From Cristatella mucedo (taxonomy: Eukaryota > Bryozoa > Phylactolaemata > Cristatellidae), in contig WPIO01000020.1 of NCBI GenBank assembly GCA_009760855.2, positions 1,397,501-1,427,500 on the forward strand: 30,000 nt of DNA. Direction: 5' to 3'. This document shows positions 1 to 9,035 of the stretch, in pieces. The notes beneath the pieces are model-generated. The model searched no databases and had not been told where the DNA came from. It was given only the letters and a program-made list of their open reading frames with translations. Within the stretch, counting starts at the first letter, position 1, and every line of letters begins with the position of its first letter. Position numbers and translations under genes: made by a program.

Positions 1-197
1 CTTTATTCAAAAGTGACACTCCGCACTCCCAGCGTGAGAGCCCCAACTGCTCCGCCGCCGTGCGTTCACTTCCCCACTGCCCCTCTCCTCCCTATCCGTC
101 GCCAATCTCTACACTCAAGATCAGGTAGCTACAATTACACGACGCAGCGAGCTCCTCTTTGGCAGCACCCAGCTGGTAAGCAGCAGAGGAGAGCCGG

Positions 198-545
198 TCA
201 TTGCAACGGCCACAACAACCGAGCCGGCAGCCGCCAAATCTGACGCAACCCGCTAATTACAACTAAACGGTCTACGCGCCACACTTCTGTGTGTTTTAAG
301 TTCAGATTAGAGCTAACTTCGCTATGGCTGATTTTAAGAGTTCGTGTCACCTCTTGGTTGCTAAGGCCCATTTCATGCAAGGCCTGCAGTCGCCCTTTCG
401 TTGTGCTGTCGATCAGCAAACTCTTACGCATTCTGGACTTGGCACCGAATTGAGCCGGAATAAGACGGCTCTCTGCCGGAATGCAGGCAAAGCTTCCCTC
501 TGCTCCGAAGCGATTTCGCAGACGTATGAGAGCTCTTTCGGACAA
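198..545 (-). pseudogene. possible transposase fragment with helix-turn-helix
   Basis: This is a minus-strand open frame of about 115 codons with no ATG start; the frame opens at a TTG. Residues 50-80 (about 305-400) read KGRLQALHEMGLSNQEV followed by TRTLKISHSEVSSNL. The pattern of a hydrophobic helix, a Gly-Leu-Ser turn and a second helix with Ile-Ser-His-Ser-x-Val resembles the N-terminal DNA-binding HTH of Tc1/mariner-type transposases. That resemblance is from memory of the family pattern; no catalytic domain is visible downstream on the same strand. It may be a relic, an unrelated HTH exon or chance. The overlapping plus-strand frame (324-596) shows no domain. Confidence 0.25.
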
Positions 546-954
546 CCGGCTAAAATGTTGCTAAACGTCTTAGTCTTTAGCGTCGCGCACATTTAAATGC
601 CCAAAATCCATAGCAACCGCGTGGTTTTTTGCCATTTTAAATCACTCAACTGCACTGGCTACAAGCGACAGCCATTCAACTTTGGCAGTGACAGTTTTGG
701 TTTAATGAAGCTATTGGCTGAACAGCGGATCTCCGGCTCCGTCTGACTGATTCGTTCATTTTCAGTGGTGGAACAAGACTCGCGTTTGGGTGTAAATATT
801 ACGGCTAATACGACAAGTGACTTCCAGCTGATTCGCTTGCAGGCTTACAGCAGCTCTCTCTCAGTGCTAGGATTTGCCGACCGGCAGACCGGCTTCTCCT
901 TCGCCGACCATTCGCTCCATTCGCCTTCTCCATTCATCATTCTCCATTCGCCGA

Positions 955-1010
955 CCGGGTGCTCTTAAAGAGCAACTGCGATCTGGACCGTGCCTTATAT
1001 TGAGTGCGCC
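955..1010 (+). repeat. short copy of the motif at 8021-8060
   Basis: The stretch AGAGCAACTGCGATCTGGAC followed by CGTGCCTTATAT resembles GAGAGCGACTGCGGTCAGGC followed by CCATGCCTTATAT at about 8021-8053. At 8040 this motif leads directly into the longer direct repeat that has its other copy at 2478. This fragment may therefore be the left edge of the same dispersed element, cut off from its body by the LINE insertion. The match is short and judged by eye. Confidence 0.35.
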
Positions 1011-1095
1011 TTCGGCTTCTGCTGTTGTAGTTAGCGAATCACCCTGACACTAATGTGCGGCCTCACCTGCGGCCAATGGTTACACCATTATAATG

Positions 1096-2345
1096 TAATG
1101 TATCTCCTTCAGTAACTCCACAAAGTCATAAAGACCACGTGGGTGTTACGCAGGAGAGTTTTGTATAGCGCACTCATAGCCTAAGCGGCTTTCGGTACGC
1201 ATTCGGTAGCCAACAGACTTTGTCTCACGCAACAAAGAGAAAGTGGGAAGCATAGCCGAGTTAGGAGAGCAGTTGAGGTAGTCAGTAGCATAGAAGTAGC
1301 AGTTCAGGACCGCTGAAAAAGATGTGCCATAGTCGGCAGTTGCAGAGTAGATGTCGTTGCGCTGGAATTGTGGAGCCGAGTTCCACAGTCTAGGACCTGC
1401 AGAGCTAAAGCTTCTGTCGCCAACTGTCTTTAAGCGGAGGAATGGGACAGCTAATTTATTGTCCACACAGGACCCGAGGGCGCGAACAGGCTGAAACTGA
1501 TGCAGCAGTTCAGCTAGGTACGAAGGAGCCAAGCCGTGGTGGGCCTTGTGGGTCAGCGTAAGAACTTTGCTCTGTATCCTTTGCTCAACCGGCAACCATC
1601 CTAGCTCTTTCAGCAGAGGTGACACGTGCTCAGACCGCTGGGACTTAAAGACCAGCCTTGCAGCCATATTCATAGTCCGCTGTAGTGGCACAATAGCTTT
1701 CTTTGGTTGCCCAGCCAAAAGGGAATTACAATAATCAAGCCGAGACAGAACTAAAGAGCTAGTTAAATTTTTTACAAGCCACTGTGGGAGACAGCTTCTA
1801 ATCTTGGATAGGGATCGGATGTGATGGCTAGCTGTAGAGGCAGTCTTCTGAATGAAGCTTTTGAAATTGAGGCAGCTGTCGAACACGACACCTAGATTAC
1901 GAGCACGTGGTGAAGGTCGCACAATAGCATCACCCATTAGAACAGCAAAGCCTTTTAATCCAGCCACACGCTTAGGGTGTTCTATGAGCAGCAGTTTGGT
2001 TTTATCGTCATTTAATTTCAGGAAGTTTTCCGACATCCGGAATCGAATATCGGCAAGGCAAGCATTCAGTTTCACAGTTGCTGCAGCAGATTCCGACGGT
2101 TTAAAGGACAAATACAACCGAGTATCGTCAGCATGGAAGTGATATCCTATTCCATGGGCCTTAATCACTTTTCCCAGAGGTTGTGTATAAATGGAGAACA
2201 GAGCAAGAGACCGAGTACAGACCTTTGAGGGACTCCACCACAGGTGACCCTTCTCAGTGACGAAGCGCAGCCTACTCCTCACACCTGTGGTCAGTAGTTG
2301 AGGCATTGACGCAGCACCACTAACGCACGTTCTATTTCTTGACTT
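1096..2345 (-). mobile_element. L2-clade non-LTR retrotransposon, 5'-truncated
   Basis: The minus strand carries the C-terminal half of a LINE reverse transcriptase and its 3' flank. Recognisable L2/CR1-group blocks appear in order: FSIYTQPLG, YHFHADDTRLYLSFKP, FLKLNDDKTKLLLI, RNLGVVFDSCLNFKSFI, SRLDYCNSLLAG, HHGLAPSYLAELL, LKTVGDRSFSSAGPRLWNS. The element lacks its endonuclease and the N-terminal part of the RT, as expected for a 5'-truncated LINE insertion. Its 3' end (1096-1285) has a second copy at about 3590-3780 on the other strand. The tail ends in a short TACATTACAT-like stretch instead of the AAGCGCC hairpin tail found on other LINE ends in this window, so it may belong to a different L2 subfamily. 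Confidence 0.8.
1146..2345 (-). pseudogene. decayed L2 reverse transcriptase
   Basis: In intact form this domain copies LINE RNA into DNA at a nicked target site. The readable frame runs about 400 codons. The catalytic box at residues 76-79 reads HADD, where the family usually has YADD (or FADD), so a normally aromatic position is His. Upstream, the GGVPQ..SVLG block is present only in a shifted frame (about 2210-2245): the frame leaves at about VRSRLRFVTEKG and returns at FSIYT, so two indels of opposite effect are implied. After RLWNSAP (about 1370) the last 73 codons do not match the C-terminus I expect for L2, but their final part is conserved in a second copy. The start Met at 2360 has no biological meaning because the fragment is truncated. 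Confidence 0.75.
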
Positions 2346-2477
2346 CTGCTGGTGATTCATCGAGCTCGTATATGTACGCGTTGAGAGTATCGGAGGGATA
2401 ATCTTGTTTACCGCTCACGTCCGAGCTCTGTCTCCGTGAGAAGAACTCGCCGCCGCCGGAGCCACTGTAATACATTA

Positions 2478-2680
2478 CTTATGTAGTAGCCCGGCCATAA
2501 ATCAGATAAGAGTCTAGTGCATACATAATCATACATCGTGCTGCCCATAAGGCTCGGCTTATCGTGGCCATTTCATAAGCGGCTCGGTTCTAATTCAGCG
2601 GCCATGCTCATCGTTCGTAATCCAGTTTCAGCTGCCAAGCCAAGCTCATCGTTCAGAATCGCAGGGCACCGACATATTCA
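2478..2680 (+). repeat. dispersed direct repeat, copy 1
   Basis: About 200 bp align by eye to 8040-8240 in the same orientation. The most conserved block is GCGGCTCGGTTCTAATTCAG followed by CGGC and then GCTCATC.TTCGTAATCCAG.TTCAGCTG. Both copies also share the TCCGG/CCCGG-CATAA-TCAGA start and a terminal CGTAATC/AGAATC-GCA segment. I estimate roughly 70 percent identity, so the copies are old. No coding potential or family is recognised. Confidence 0.6.
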
Positions 2681-3589
2681 TCTCCTCTAAAACATGTCCG
2701 TCCTCGGACATTCAGTTGCTCAGAGACTCGCAGTGTCAGTGACAGCGTTATTAATTGAGCTTGCAGCCTCCTGCCGGCGCCGAGCTGGAATGGAACCGCT
2801 CTTACGACGCCGACGCCATCTTGCACCACCGAGCAGCCGTCTGCCGCTAGACCTCAACAGAGTCATAGAAGCTTCTAAGCGTGCCGTCTACGGCTCAGTA
2901 TCGACCACCGGCAGTTGCAGTTGAGCACCGACACGAAGATCGCCTCCAATGTCACGTACAGCTTCTCATGCCACGTCTTTGATTACATACTAGTACTGAG
3001 CTCCTTGCAACTAGACGCCGAGAAGAGAAGCAGAGAACGAGGAGGCAGACTGATAGCCCTGGTGACGAAACACGACGGAACCGCTGGTGCTGCCTGTGGT
3101 ACCGCACGCGGCAGCAACGAAGCTCAACAGAACGCAAGGGACGAATGACCTTTTGTATCGATGGAGGGTGCAAGAAGACACAGAAAAGTAAAAAAGACTG
3201 ACTTAAATCGCAGCAGAAGAGGAGCAACGGTTGACGTCGAACATTTGAATTACCAAGTCGGACAATCCGCCTGAGCCATGCGTATCGTACTTGTAAAGAA
3301 AGCGTGCCTTGGCCAGGAGCTTTCAATGTTACACTACTGCCGCACGCTCGACTACATGACACGTCTTCTAAACCCATTCTGAGCGAACCTGTGGATGAAT
3401 ATCACCTGTCAACTATCATAGAGTGACGACACTAAGGAACCTTCATCTAACTGCCCCTAGAGGGTCGATGGCCGTCGTCATTTTCCGACCAAGAAAAAAA
3501 GAGGAGCCAAGCGACCAAAGCGCGTTTCTTTAAGTGTTAATGATGCGAATCAGAACCAACGAGAATCATCTCAAGTGACGTCAAGAGTT
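2681..3589. other. no recognised gene
   Basis: Several frames of 75-140 codons are open here (for example 2694-2924 plus and 2952-3377 minus). They overlap one another, are Arg/Ser-rich and show no domain I can identify. I would not annotate a gene. Confidence 0.4.
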
Positions 3590-3785
3590 GGCTACCCTCA
3601 ACTGCTCTCCTGACTGTGCAATGCTTCCCACTTTCTCTTTGTTGCGTGAGACGAAGCCTGCTGGCTACCGAATGCGTACCGAAAGACGCTTAGGCTGTGA
3701 GTGCGCTATGCAAGACTCTCCTGCGTAACGCCCACGTGGTCTTTATGACTTGTGGAGTTACAGACGGAGATACATTACACTACAT
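3590..3785 (+). repeat. 5'-truncated copy of the LINE 3' end, inverted relative to 1096-1285
   Basis: This segment matches the reverse complement of about 1096-1285. Within 3612-3728 versus 1262-1146 I count 106 identical bases of 117 with no gaps. The same reading frame ends at the same TAA in both (…ECAMQDSPA here, …ECAIQNSPA in the other). Similarity stops abruptly near 3590 on the left and continues past the stop to a TACATTAC tail on the right. This is what a strongly 5'-truncated LINE insertion looks like. The two copies together also form an inverted repeat with a 2.3-kb centre. Confidence 0.75.
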
Positions 3786-4190
3786 TCGCTGGGAGCCCGT
3801 AGCTCGGTTCAAAACTTGCTAAAACTCCACACTTTCCGTAGCTTCCATGCAAAAAACGGAGCATAATGACAAGTTCATTTATAATTTATAAGATACACGA
3901 GCCTCTGAAAGTGATGAGTGGCTTTCTAATGCCAACGAAAAGTTCCGTTAATTCCCAATTTGCCTGCCGTCGTTGAGCGAATCCGTGAAAATTTGGGACT
4001 GCCGCGAACACATTTCTTCCAAAAACCTCCTCTATTATAGACTGCACGTGCTGTGCGGCAGTATCCACTATCGAAGGCCCAAGTGCCCATCCGCAGGGCG
4101 ACACCGCTGCTTTATCTTCCACAACGGTCTGCTCAAACTGACCAGCGTCCGCTGTTACAGAGTTTCCCGTCAGTTCCTACTGCATGTCAG
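3786..4190. other. no recognised feature
   Basis: Two overlapping short frames on opposite strands (3886-4122 minus, 3973-4245 plus) have no recognisable domain. Confidence 0.4.
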
Positions 4191-4776
4191 AATTGGAGAG
4201 TTTCTTCTAGGAAATTTCTGGTCGATTTGTGACGGATTACAGTAATATTATTGGCAATTGCTGTCGATTGCAGTGCATTGCTCGACAGTCAATGTACACA
4301 ATGGTTTGGCAACTTCTAATTTCAATTTAATAACAGTGAAAAAGATTTCTGTAATGAGAATTGGAGCTTTTCGCAGCCGATTTCTAGTCGATTAGCTGTG
4401 GCTTGTTGAGCACTGTGGACTTTGCCCGGACCATTGCAGTCAATTGCAAAGCACGGTCTGAGAATGAACGTTCACTGTAGAATTTCTCGCGTTCAGCTGG
4501 AACTGAATATACAGCAGCAACTAATCTAAATTGGAGCTTCGCCCAGCAACTTTCTTGTCGATTTGCAACGGATCATACTGGATTTCCATACTTGGCCGAG
4601 TATTTGCTGTTGACTGACTTGCATTAGCCCAGATTAAACACACGCAATGGGCTAAAAATATGTGGCTTCTCTTTGACCACACTGCTCGGTGGTTTGCATT
4701 CAAAGTGGGAGCGTAGAGAATTCGACACCAAATCACAACTCCTTTCGATCACTGACCTTGCAAATACCGTGTAAAT
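4191..4776 (+). repeat. diverged tandem repeat, period about 169 bp
   Basis: The motif (A)AATTGGAG recurs at 4191, 4359 and 4529, with a weaker fourth start near 4703 (AAAGTGGGAGCG). The spacings are 168, 170 and about 174 bp. Each unit continues with TTTC..GTCGATT, and units 1 and 3 share TCGATTTG..ACGGAT and GCTGT.GA.TG....TGCATT. Units are strongly diverged. The array is cut by the hAT insertion at 4777. The period is near a nucleosome repeat, as in many satellites, but only three to four units are visible. Confidence 0.45.
4769..4776. repeat. left target-site duplication of hAT element
   Basis: GTGTAAAT directly precedes the left terminal inverted repeat and matches ATGTAAAT (7482-7489) after the right one at 7 of 8 bases. 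Eight-base duplications are the hallmark of hAT insertion. Confidence 0.8.
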
Positions 4777-4790
4777 CAGGGGTGTCCAAC
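4777..4790 (+). repeat. left terminal inverted repeat of hAT
   Basis: CAGGGGTGTCCAAC is the exact reverse complement of 7468-7481. The CAGGGGTGTCCAA start is typical of hAT-Charlie ends. Confidence 0.95.
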
Positions 4791-5175
4791 GCGTGGCCCG
4801 CGGGCCACGACCCGGCCCGCCGAGGTCTTCTATGCGGCCCGCAACGTTATCCCAAAAAATATTTTGTCACTTCATGTTTTTCGTTAATTTTTAATCATTG
4901 CAAACGGCGATATAAGGCGCTGTGATGTACTTCACGCGCGCGTGAAGCGTGAAGGTGTCCGAATGGCCATTTTCTCGCGAAGGTAAGCAAATCGATTTAT
5001 TTTGCTAGCCTTCATGTGAACATTTTGGCGTGAAGGGGTAATACATTTGTGCTACAGCGGCGCCATTACGATCACATTTATAACGCTTCCGCAAGCGGAA
5101 TTAACTGTTTCACACTGTGGATAGAAAAAAAAGAGCCGCTTCTCAGCTGCTGCTGCACGAACTGGAATCAGTCAG

Positions 5176-5286
5176 GTAGGTTTTTCAAAAAACGCGTATT
5201 GCTCAACTTACTTACAAATACTAAGATATTGCTGTGATAAAATATAAATTAATCAATTCGTAACTGATCTGTTTTTTATTTCACAG
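5176..5286 (+). other. candidate 5' intron of the hAT transposase transcript
   Basis: A donor (TCAG|GTAGGT) and an acceptor (TTTTTTATTTCACAG|A) bound 111 bp just before the ATG at about 5293 (ATGGCGGCG). This gives a plausible small intron in the 5' untranslated leader. It is inferred from splice consensus only. Confidence 0.4.
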
Positions 5287-7085
5287 AGAAAAATGGCGGC
5301 GAATGTGACGAAAAATTGACGCAGAAGGAAGACTTTTCAAAGCATCTTGGACTGTGGACTATTTTGTAATGGAACGTTTCGGTAGGATAATGTGCCTAAT
5401 ATGCCAAGAAACAATTGCCGTTTCAAAGGAGTACAATGTTAAGCGACATTTTTCAACAAAGCATGGCGACAGGTACAACAGCCTGACTGGTCAACTTCGA
5501 ATTGATCGCGTGAACTCGTTGAAACAAAGCGTCATCGTACAGCAGTCATTGTTTACAGCAGTCAGCAACAAGTCTGAGGCTTCAACCAAAGTAAGTTTTT
5601 AGTAGCTGAAGCTATAGCTAAGCGGGGGAAAGCATTTTCCGATGGTGAATTTGTTTAGGAATGCCTCAGGCTGTTTACTGGTGTGGTCTGTCCAGAAAAG
5701 AAGTCAGAAGTAGAGAAAGTAAGTCTTTCTCATCAAACGGTTGCGAGAAGAGTTGACGAGCTCGCATCCAACATAGAAGAAAGTCTCACTAAAAGACTTG
5801 CTAAATGCGAATTTTATTCTCTAGCGCTCGACGCAAGCACGGACAATAGCGATACGGCTCAAGTGTCGGTGTTTGTACGCGGAATAACAGGAAAGTTTGT
5901 CATTATCAAAGAACTGTTGGATATATGTTCAATGAAAGGCACTACAACGGGGAGGGATATTTTGGATCAGGTCAAGAGGGTCCTCACAAAATTTAATCTT
6001 CCTGAAACTAAATTGATTGGTTTAACCACAGACGGAGCCCCTTCAATGACAGGTAGACACAATGAATTTGTATTTTTAATGGTAAAGTTAGTACCTCACA
6101 AAATTGTCAGTCATCACTGCATCATCCACCAAGAACAGCTATGTGCAAAGGTCTTGAGCATGCAACATGTAATGGACAATGTAGTTTCAACAGTCAATAT
6201 GATAAGGTCTCGTGCGCTAAACCACAGACAATTTCAGGCTTTCCTTGAAGAGTTGGGATCAGATCATTGTGATGTTATTTATTTCTGCCAAGTCCGTTGG
6301 CTAAGTAGGGCAAACACATTAGCCAGGTTTTGGTCACTTCGGGACGAAATAAAAACATTTATGACAGAAAAGGAAAAATATATTGGCTTCCTCGATGACC
6401 AGCAGTGGTTGAATGACTTGGCTTTTTTGGTGGACATGACCAAACATCTTGCAGATCTTAATGTCAAACTGTCAAACTCCAAGGTAAGGATCAACTGGTC
6501 CATAAAATGTATGAGTGTGTTGTCGCGTTTGTGCAAAAGCTGAAACTTTTCCGGAAACACTTAGATCAGAAGAAACTGTTACATTTCACAACACTAGCAA
6601 CAAGATCGCCTGAAACGCTGGCTCATATGAAGTACTCCGCTCTTGTTAGCAAACTTGTTGATGAATTCGAAGAGAGGTTTCAGGATTTCCAACAACATGC
6701 GGATGACATGAACATGATTAGTAATCAATTTAATATCGATCCCTCTGATGCACCTGATGAATTTCAACTCGAACTAATCGACATTCACAATGACAGCAAT
6801 TTAAATAGTGCTTTTGATCAGCATGACCTTTTTACCTTTTACAAGCAGTATGTTTCATCAGAGTCTTTTCCTAACCTAGCCAAACCAGCTCGCAGGTATA
6901 TTGCACTTTTTGGCAGCACATAATGCGGTGAACAGCTTTTCTCTAGACTGAAAAATGTGAAAACAAAGACTCGATCCGTTCTCACAGATGAATATTTATC
7001 AGGAATCCTTAGAATTGCCACATCCACTGTTGCAGCAGGCATCGACTTTTTATGCAAACAGAAACAATGCCAAATATCTCATTGA
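5287..7085 (+). pseudogene. hAT transposase pseudogene (BED-type finger, RNase-H-like core, hAT dimerisation C-terminus)
   Basis: The coding remnant runs over several frames. The N-terminal zinc finger is at about 5393-5464 (CLIC…HFSTKH, C-x2-C-x14-H-x4-H). The RNase-H-like core lies in the frame 5683-6543, with LALDASTD (catalytic-type Asp at residue 50), LTTDGAPSMTG (Asp 117), SHHCIIHQEQLC and RWLSR. A third segment (6480-7085) ends with LFGST-stop-CGEQLFSRLKNVK and TDEYLSGILRIAT, the C-terminal dimerisation domain. Breaks seen: a frameshift near 5308-5311 after the ATG at 5293; a frameshift near 5591-5597 in a T run; TAG at 5656-5658; a perfect 8-bp tandem duplication at 6463-6478 that shifts frame; TAA at 6921-6923 where the family has Tyr. 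The blocks match GTF2IRD2/Charlie8 transposase by remembered pattern. It is non-functional as it stands. Confidence 0.9.
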
Positions 7086-7467
7086 TGCCTTCAGTGCAGA
7101 AGACATTGAATACCTGTGGCATTTAATTAATCCGAAGACATTAATATTATGTGAGTCCTTGTCATGTAATTTTGTAAGTTTTATAAGTTTCTGTCTTCAT
7201 ATTATTAAAATACAATCGAAAAGTAAAAGATTAGCCATAGTATCAATCGAATTATTTTCCAGGACACATGATTAAATTTTTATTATTTATTATTTCTAAT
7301 TATAATTATGCTAAACATACTATTGTATTGCGTTTTTTTATTATGTATAGTAGTAATAGTCATACTAAATTACGATCTTATTTTCTGATGTGGTCAACTA
7401 CGCCAATTTACATGTGGCCCCCCGGACCTTTTAAGTTTTCAAAATGTGGCCCCCCCAACGCAAAAAG

Positions 7468-7481
7468 GTTGGACACCCCTG
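7468..7481 (-). repeat. right terminal inverted repeat of hAT
   Basis: GTTGGACACCCCTG mirrors the left end at 4777-4790 without mismatch. Confidence 0.95.
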
Positions 7482-7489
7482 ATGTAAAT
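7482..7489. repeat. right target-site duplication of hAT
   Basis: ATGTAAAT versus GTGTAAAT at 4769-4776. The single difference fits decay since insertion. Confidence 0.8.
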
Positions 7490-8020
7490 CGTACGACTGT
7501 AGTTTAGGTTTGAATAGCAAGGATGCTTATAGCTATACTTGATGGACACACTTTCTGTACCTGGTTATAGGGTGGCACTCGTTCCATTTCAGCGTCAGCT
7601 AACTTCCTTCTTTTTGTTTTTGCTACCAGTCGCCATACCGGTAATCTTCACGCGTTCAGCCATTGCACACGACAGGGCAAAACACAAAACTCAAAGCATG
7701 AACACAAAATACAAAATAATCCCTTACTTCTGACGCCAATGCTATGAGCTCGCGAGATCCTCTCTAGTTCAGGCAGGGGTACAACGGTTGCAATGTGCGC
7801 ACACACGAAGCTCACAATACGCCGACGGTAACGACGAGGCGTTCGATATTCTGCACTCGGCGCCAACAAAAGTACCGTATTAGAAAAAAGTAAAACAATA
7901 GCCTGCATACGTGACTGACAATGCGATGGATGGCTTCCAGAAGCTTCCTCGCTAGCACGGTTACGGCAGCTCGCGCTCAAGCGCTAGGACTCACCAACAG
8001 GAAGACCGTCGCTCCATGAG
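7490..8020. other. no recognised gene
   Basis: Two overlapping frames on opposite strands (7539-7733 plus, 7648-7980 minus) show no domain. Nothing else is supported. Confidence 0.4.
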
Positions 8021-8240
8021 AGCGACTGCGGTCAGGCCCATGCCTTATATAGTGGTCCGGTCATAAGTCAGACAATAATCTTGTTCGTACGTAATTGTAC
8101 ATCACGCTGCTTGTCAGCCTCGTCTTATTGCGACTATTTCCTGGGCGGCTCGGTTCTAATTCAGCGGCTAAGCTCATCATTCGTAATCCAGGTTCAGCTG
8201 TTGAGTTCGTCGTCCGTAATCAAGTGGCATTGCACGGCGG
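8021..8240 (+). repeat. dispersed direct repeat, copy 2
   Basis: This pairs with 2478-2680 in the same orientation. The copy begins earlier (GAGAGCGACTGCGGTCAGGC) in a stretch that itself resembles 962-1000. The two long copies are 5.56 kb apart and bracket the inverted LINE end, the tandem array and the hAT element. Confidence 0.55.
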
Positions 8241-8261
8241 CATAACAGACATAGCAAATAT

Positions 8262-8380
8262 CACCCGTTGTAGCGGGCGGTAAAGGTTCTGCCCGCTGCA
8301 AGACTCGAACCTTACGACCTGGGTCAATTGCGAGCAACTTGACCCAGAGCACGTGCAATAATTTCGCTCGCAACCACGCC
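8262..8380 (-). mobile_element. tRNA-derived SINE fragment, family B
   Basis: On the minus strand the sequence contains AGGTTCGAGTC, a near-consensus RNA polymerase III B box (GGTTCGANTCC), followed by TTGCAGCGGGC. The layout parallels 17283-17400, where the B-box stretch is also followed by CTGCAGCAGGCGATCC. The A box and tail are not clear, so this is a decayed fragment. Confidence 0.45.
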
Positions 8381-8390
8381 GCCGGTCCAG

Positions 8391-8428
8391 ATCGATCTAG
8401 ATAGATCCAGATAGATCTCGCCGTCCAG
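8391..8428. repeat. GATC/AGATAGATC short tandem repeat
   Basis: ATCGATCTAGATAGATCC followed by AGATAGATCT is built from overlapping AGATAGATC units. It is a simple-sequence patch with no evident function. Confidence 0.5.
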
Positions 8429-8779
8429 TTCAAATTCCGGGACCGGTTTTCCTGAATGTTACATTAATTAACACGAGGTATTTTATCGTTGTGGTTGTTA
8501 TTACTAATATTATATAACTATGTAACCAACAAGAGACGTTTTCGAGCCGGTCTCGATCGTCCACAACGAGCTAACCAGCCTCCTCGGCCGCCGCCATAGT
8601 TGAGGCAAAGAATGTAGCAGAGCGAGGCAGCCCTACATAGGCGAAAGGCCTACGAACACCCCATCGTCTGCAGGCGGCGTCGCTCCGGAACTGTGCTTGT
8701 CTGATAGATCCTCACGATCTGAGGAAACTTGCTTGGCTTGTCGCCTCCTGCTGAGGTAGCCATGTAAGAGTAGGCCGGA

Positions 8780-9035
8780 CCCGATCCATAGTGTGCTAAT
8801 TATAAGTGCTGATGCTTCGCATGTTAACGCTAACTATATAATGCATGTTGATACTATAAATGTTACCACTAGCTATATTGGAATGCTTGTTGACACTGTG
8901 CATAATCATAGTAGTTGTAATACGTTAGTATAGCGCCCTCATGTAATCACTAACCATACGGTCATGCTTTCTTTACAGCATATGTAATGGGCATAGAAAG
9001 ATTAATTTCTGCGAGGGTGCAAATGTGTTTTTCTT
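8780..9035 (+). mobile_element. relic of an L2 LINE 3' untranslated region
   Basis: The stretch has repeated TGCATGTTGATACT / TGCTTGTTGACACTGTGCAT / CACTA.C.ATA phrases that parallel 25920-26030 in the better-preserved LINE end. It closes with TTTACAGCATATGTAATGGG followed by CATAGAAAGATTAATTTCTG and CGAGGGTGC, a degraded version of the AAAGCGCC hairpin tail. There is no coding part. Confidence 0.5.

Larger units (their letters stand above)
4777..7481 (+). mobile_element. hAT transposon, Charlie8/GTF2IRD2-like, full length but inactive
   Basis: The element is 2,705 bp with terminal inverted repeats CAGGGGTGTCCAAC (4777-4790) and GTTGGACACCCCTG (7468-7481), a perfect 14-bp match. It is flanked by an 8-bp duplication with one mismatch. 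Subterminal GTGGCCC..GGGCC and GCGGCCCGC motifs on the left and GTGGCCCCCC repeats on the right are typical of Charlie-type hATs. Inside lies a broken transposase related to the one captured by mammalian GTF2IRD2. It interrupts the 169-bp tandem array. The intact ends mean it could once have been mobilised in trans, but its own transposase is dead. Confidence 0.95.
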
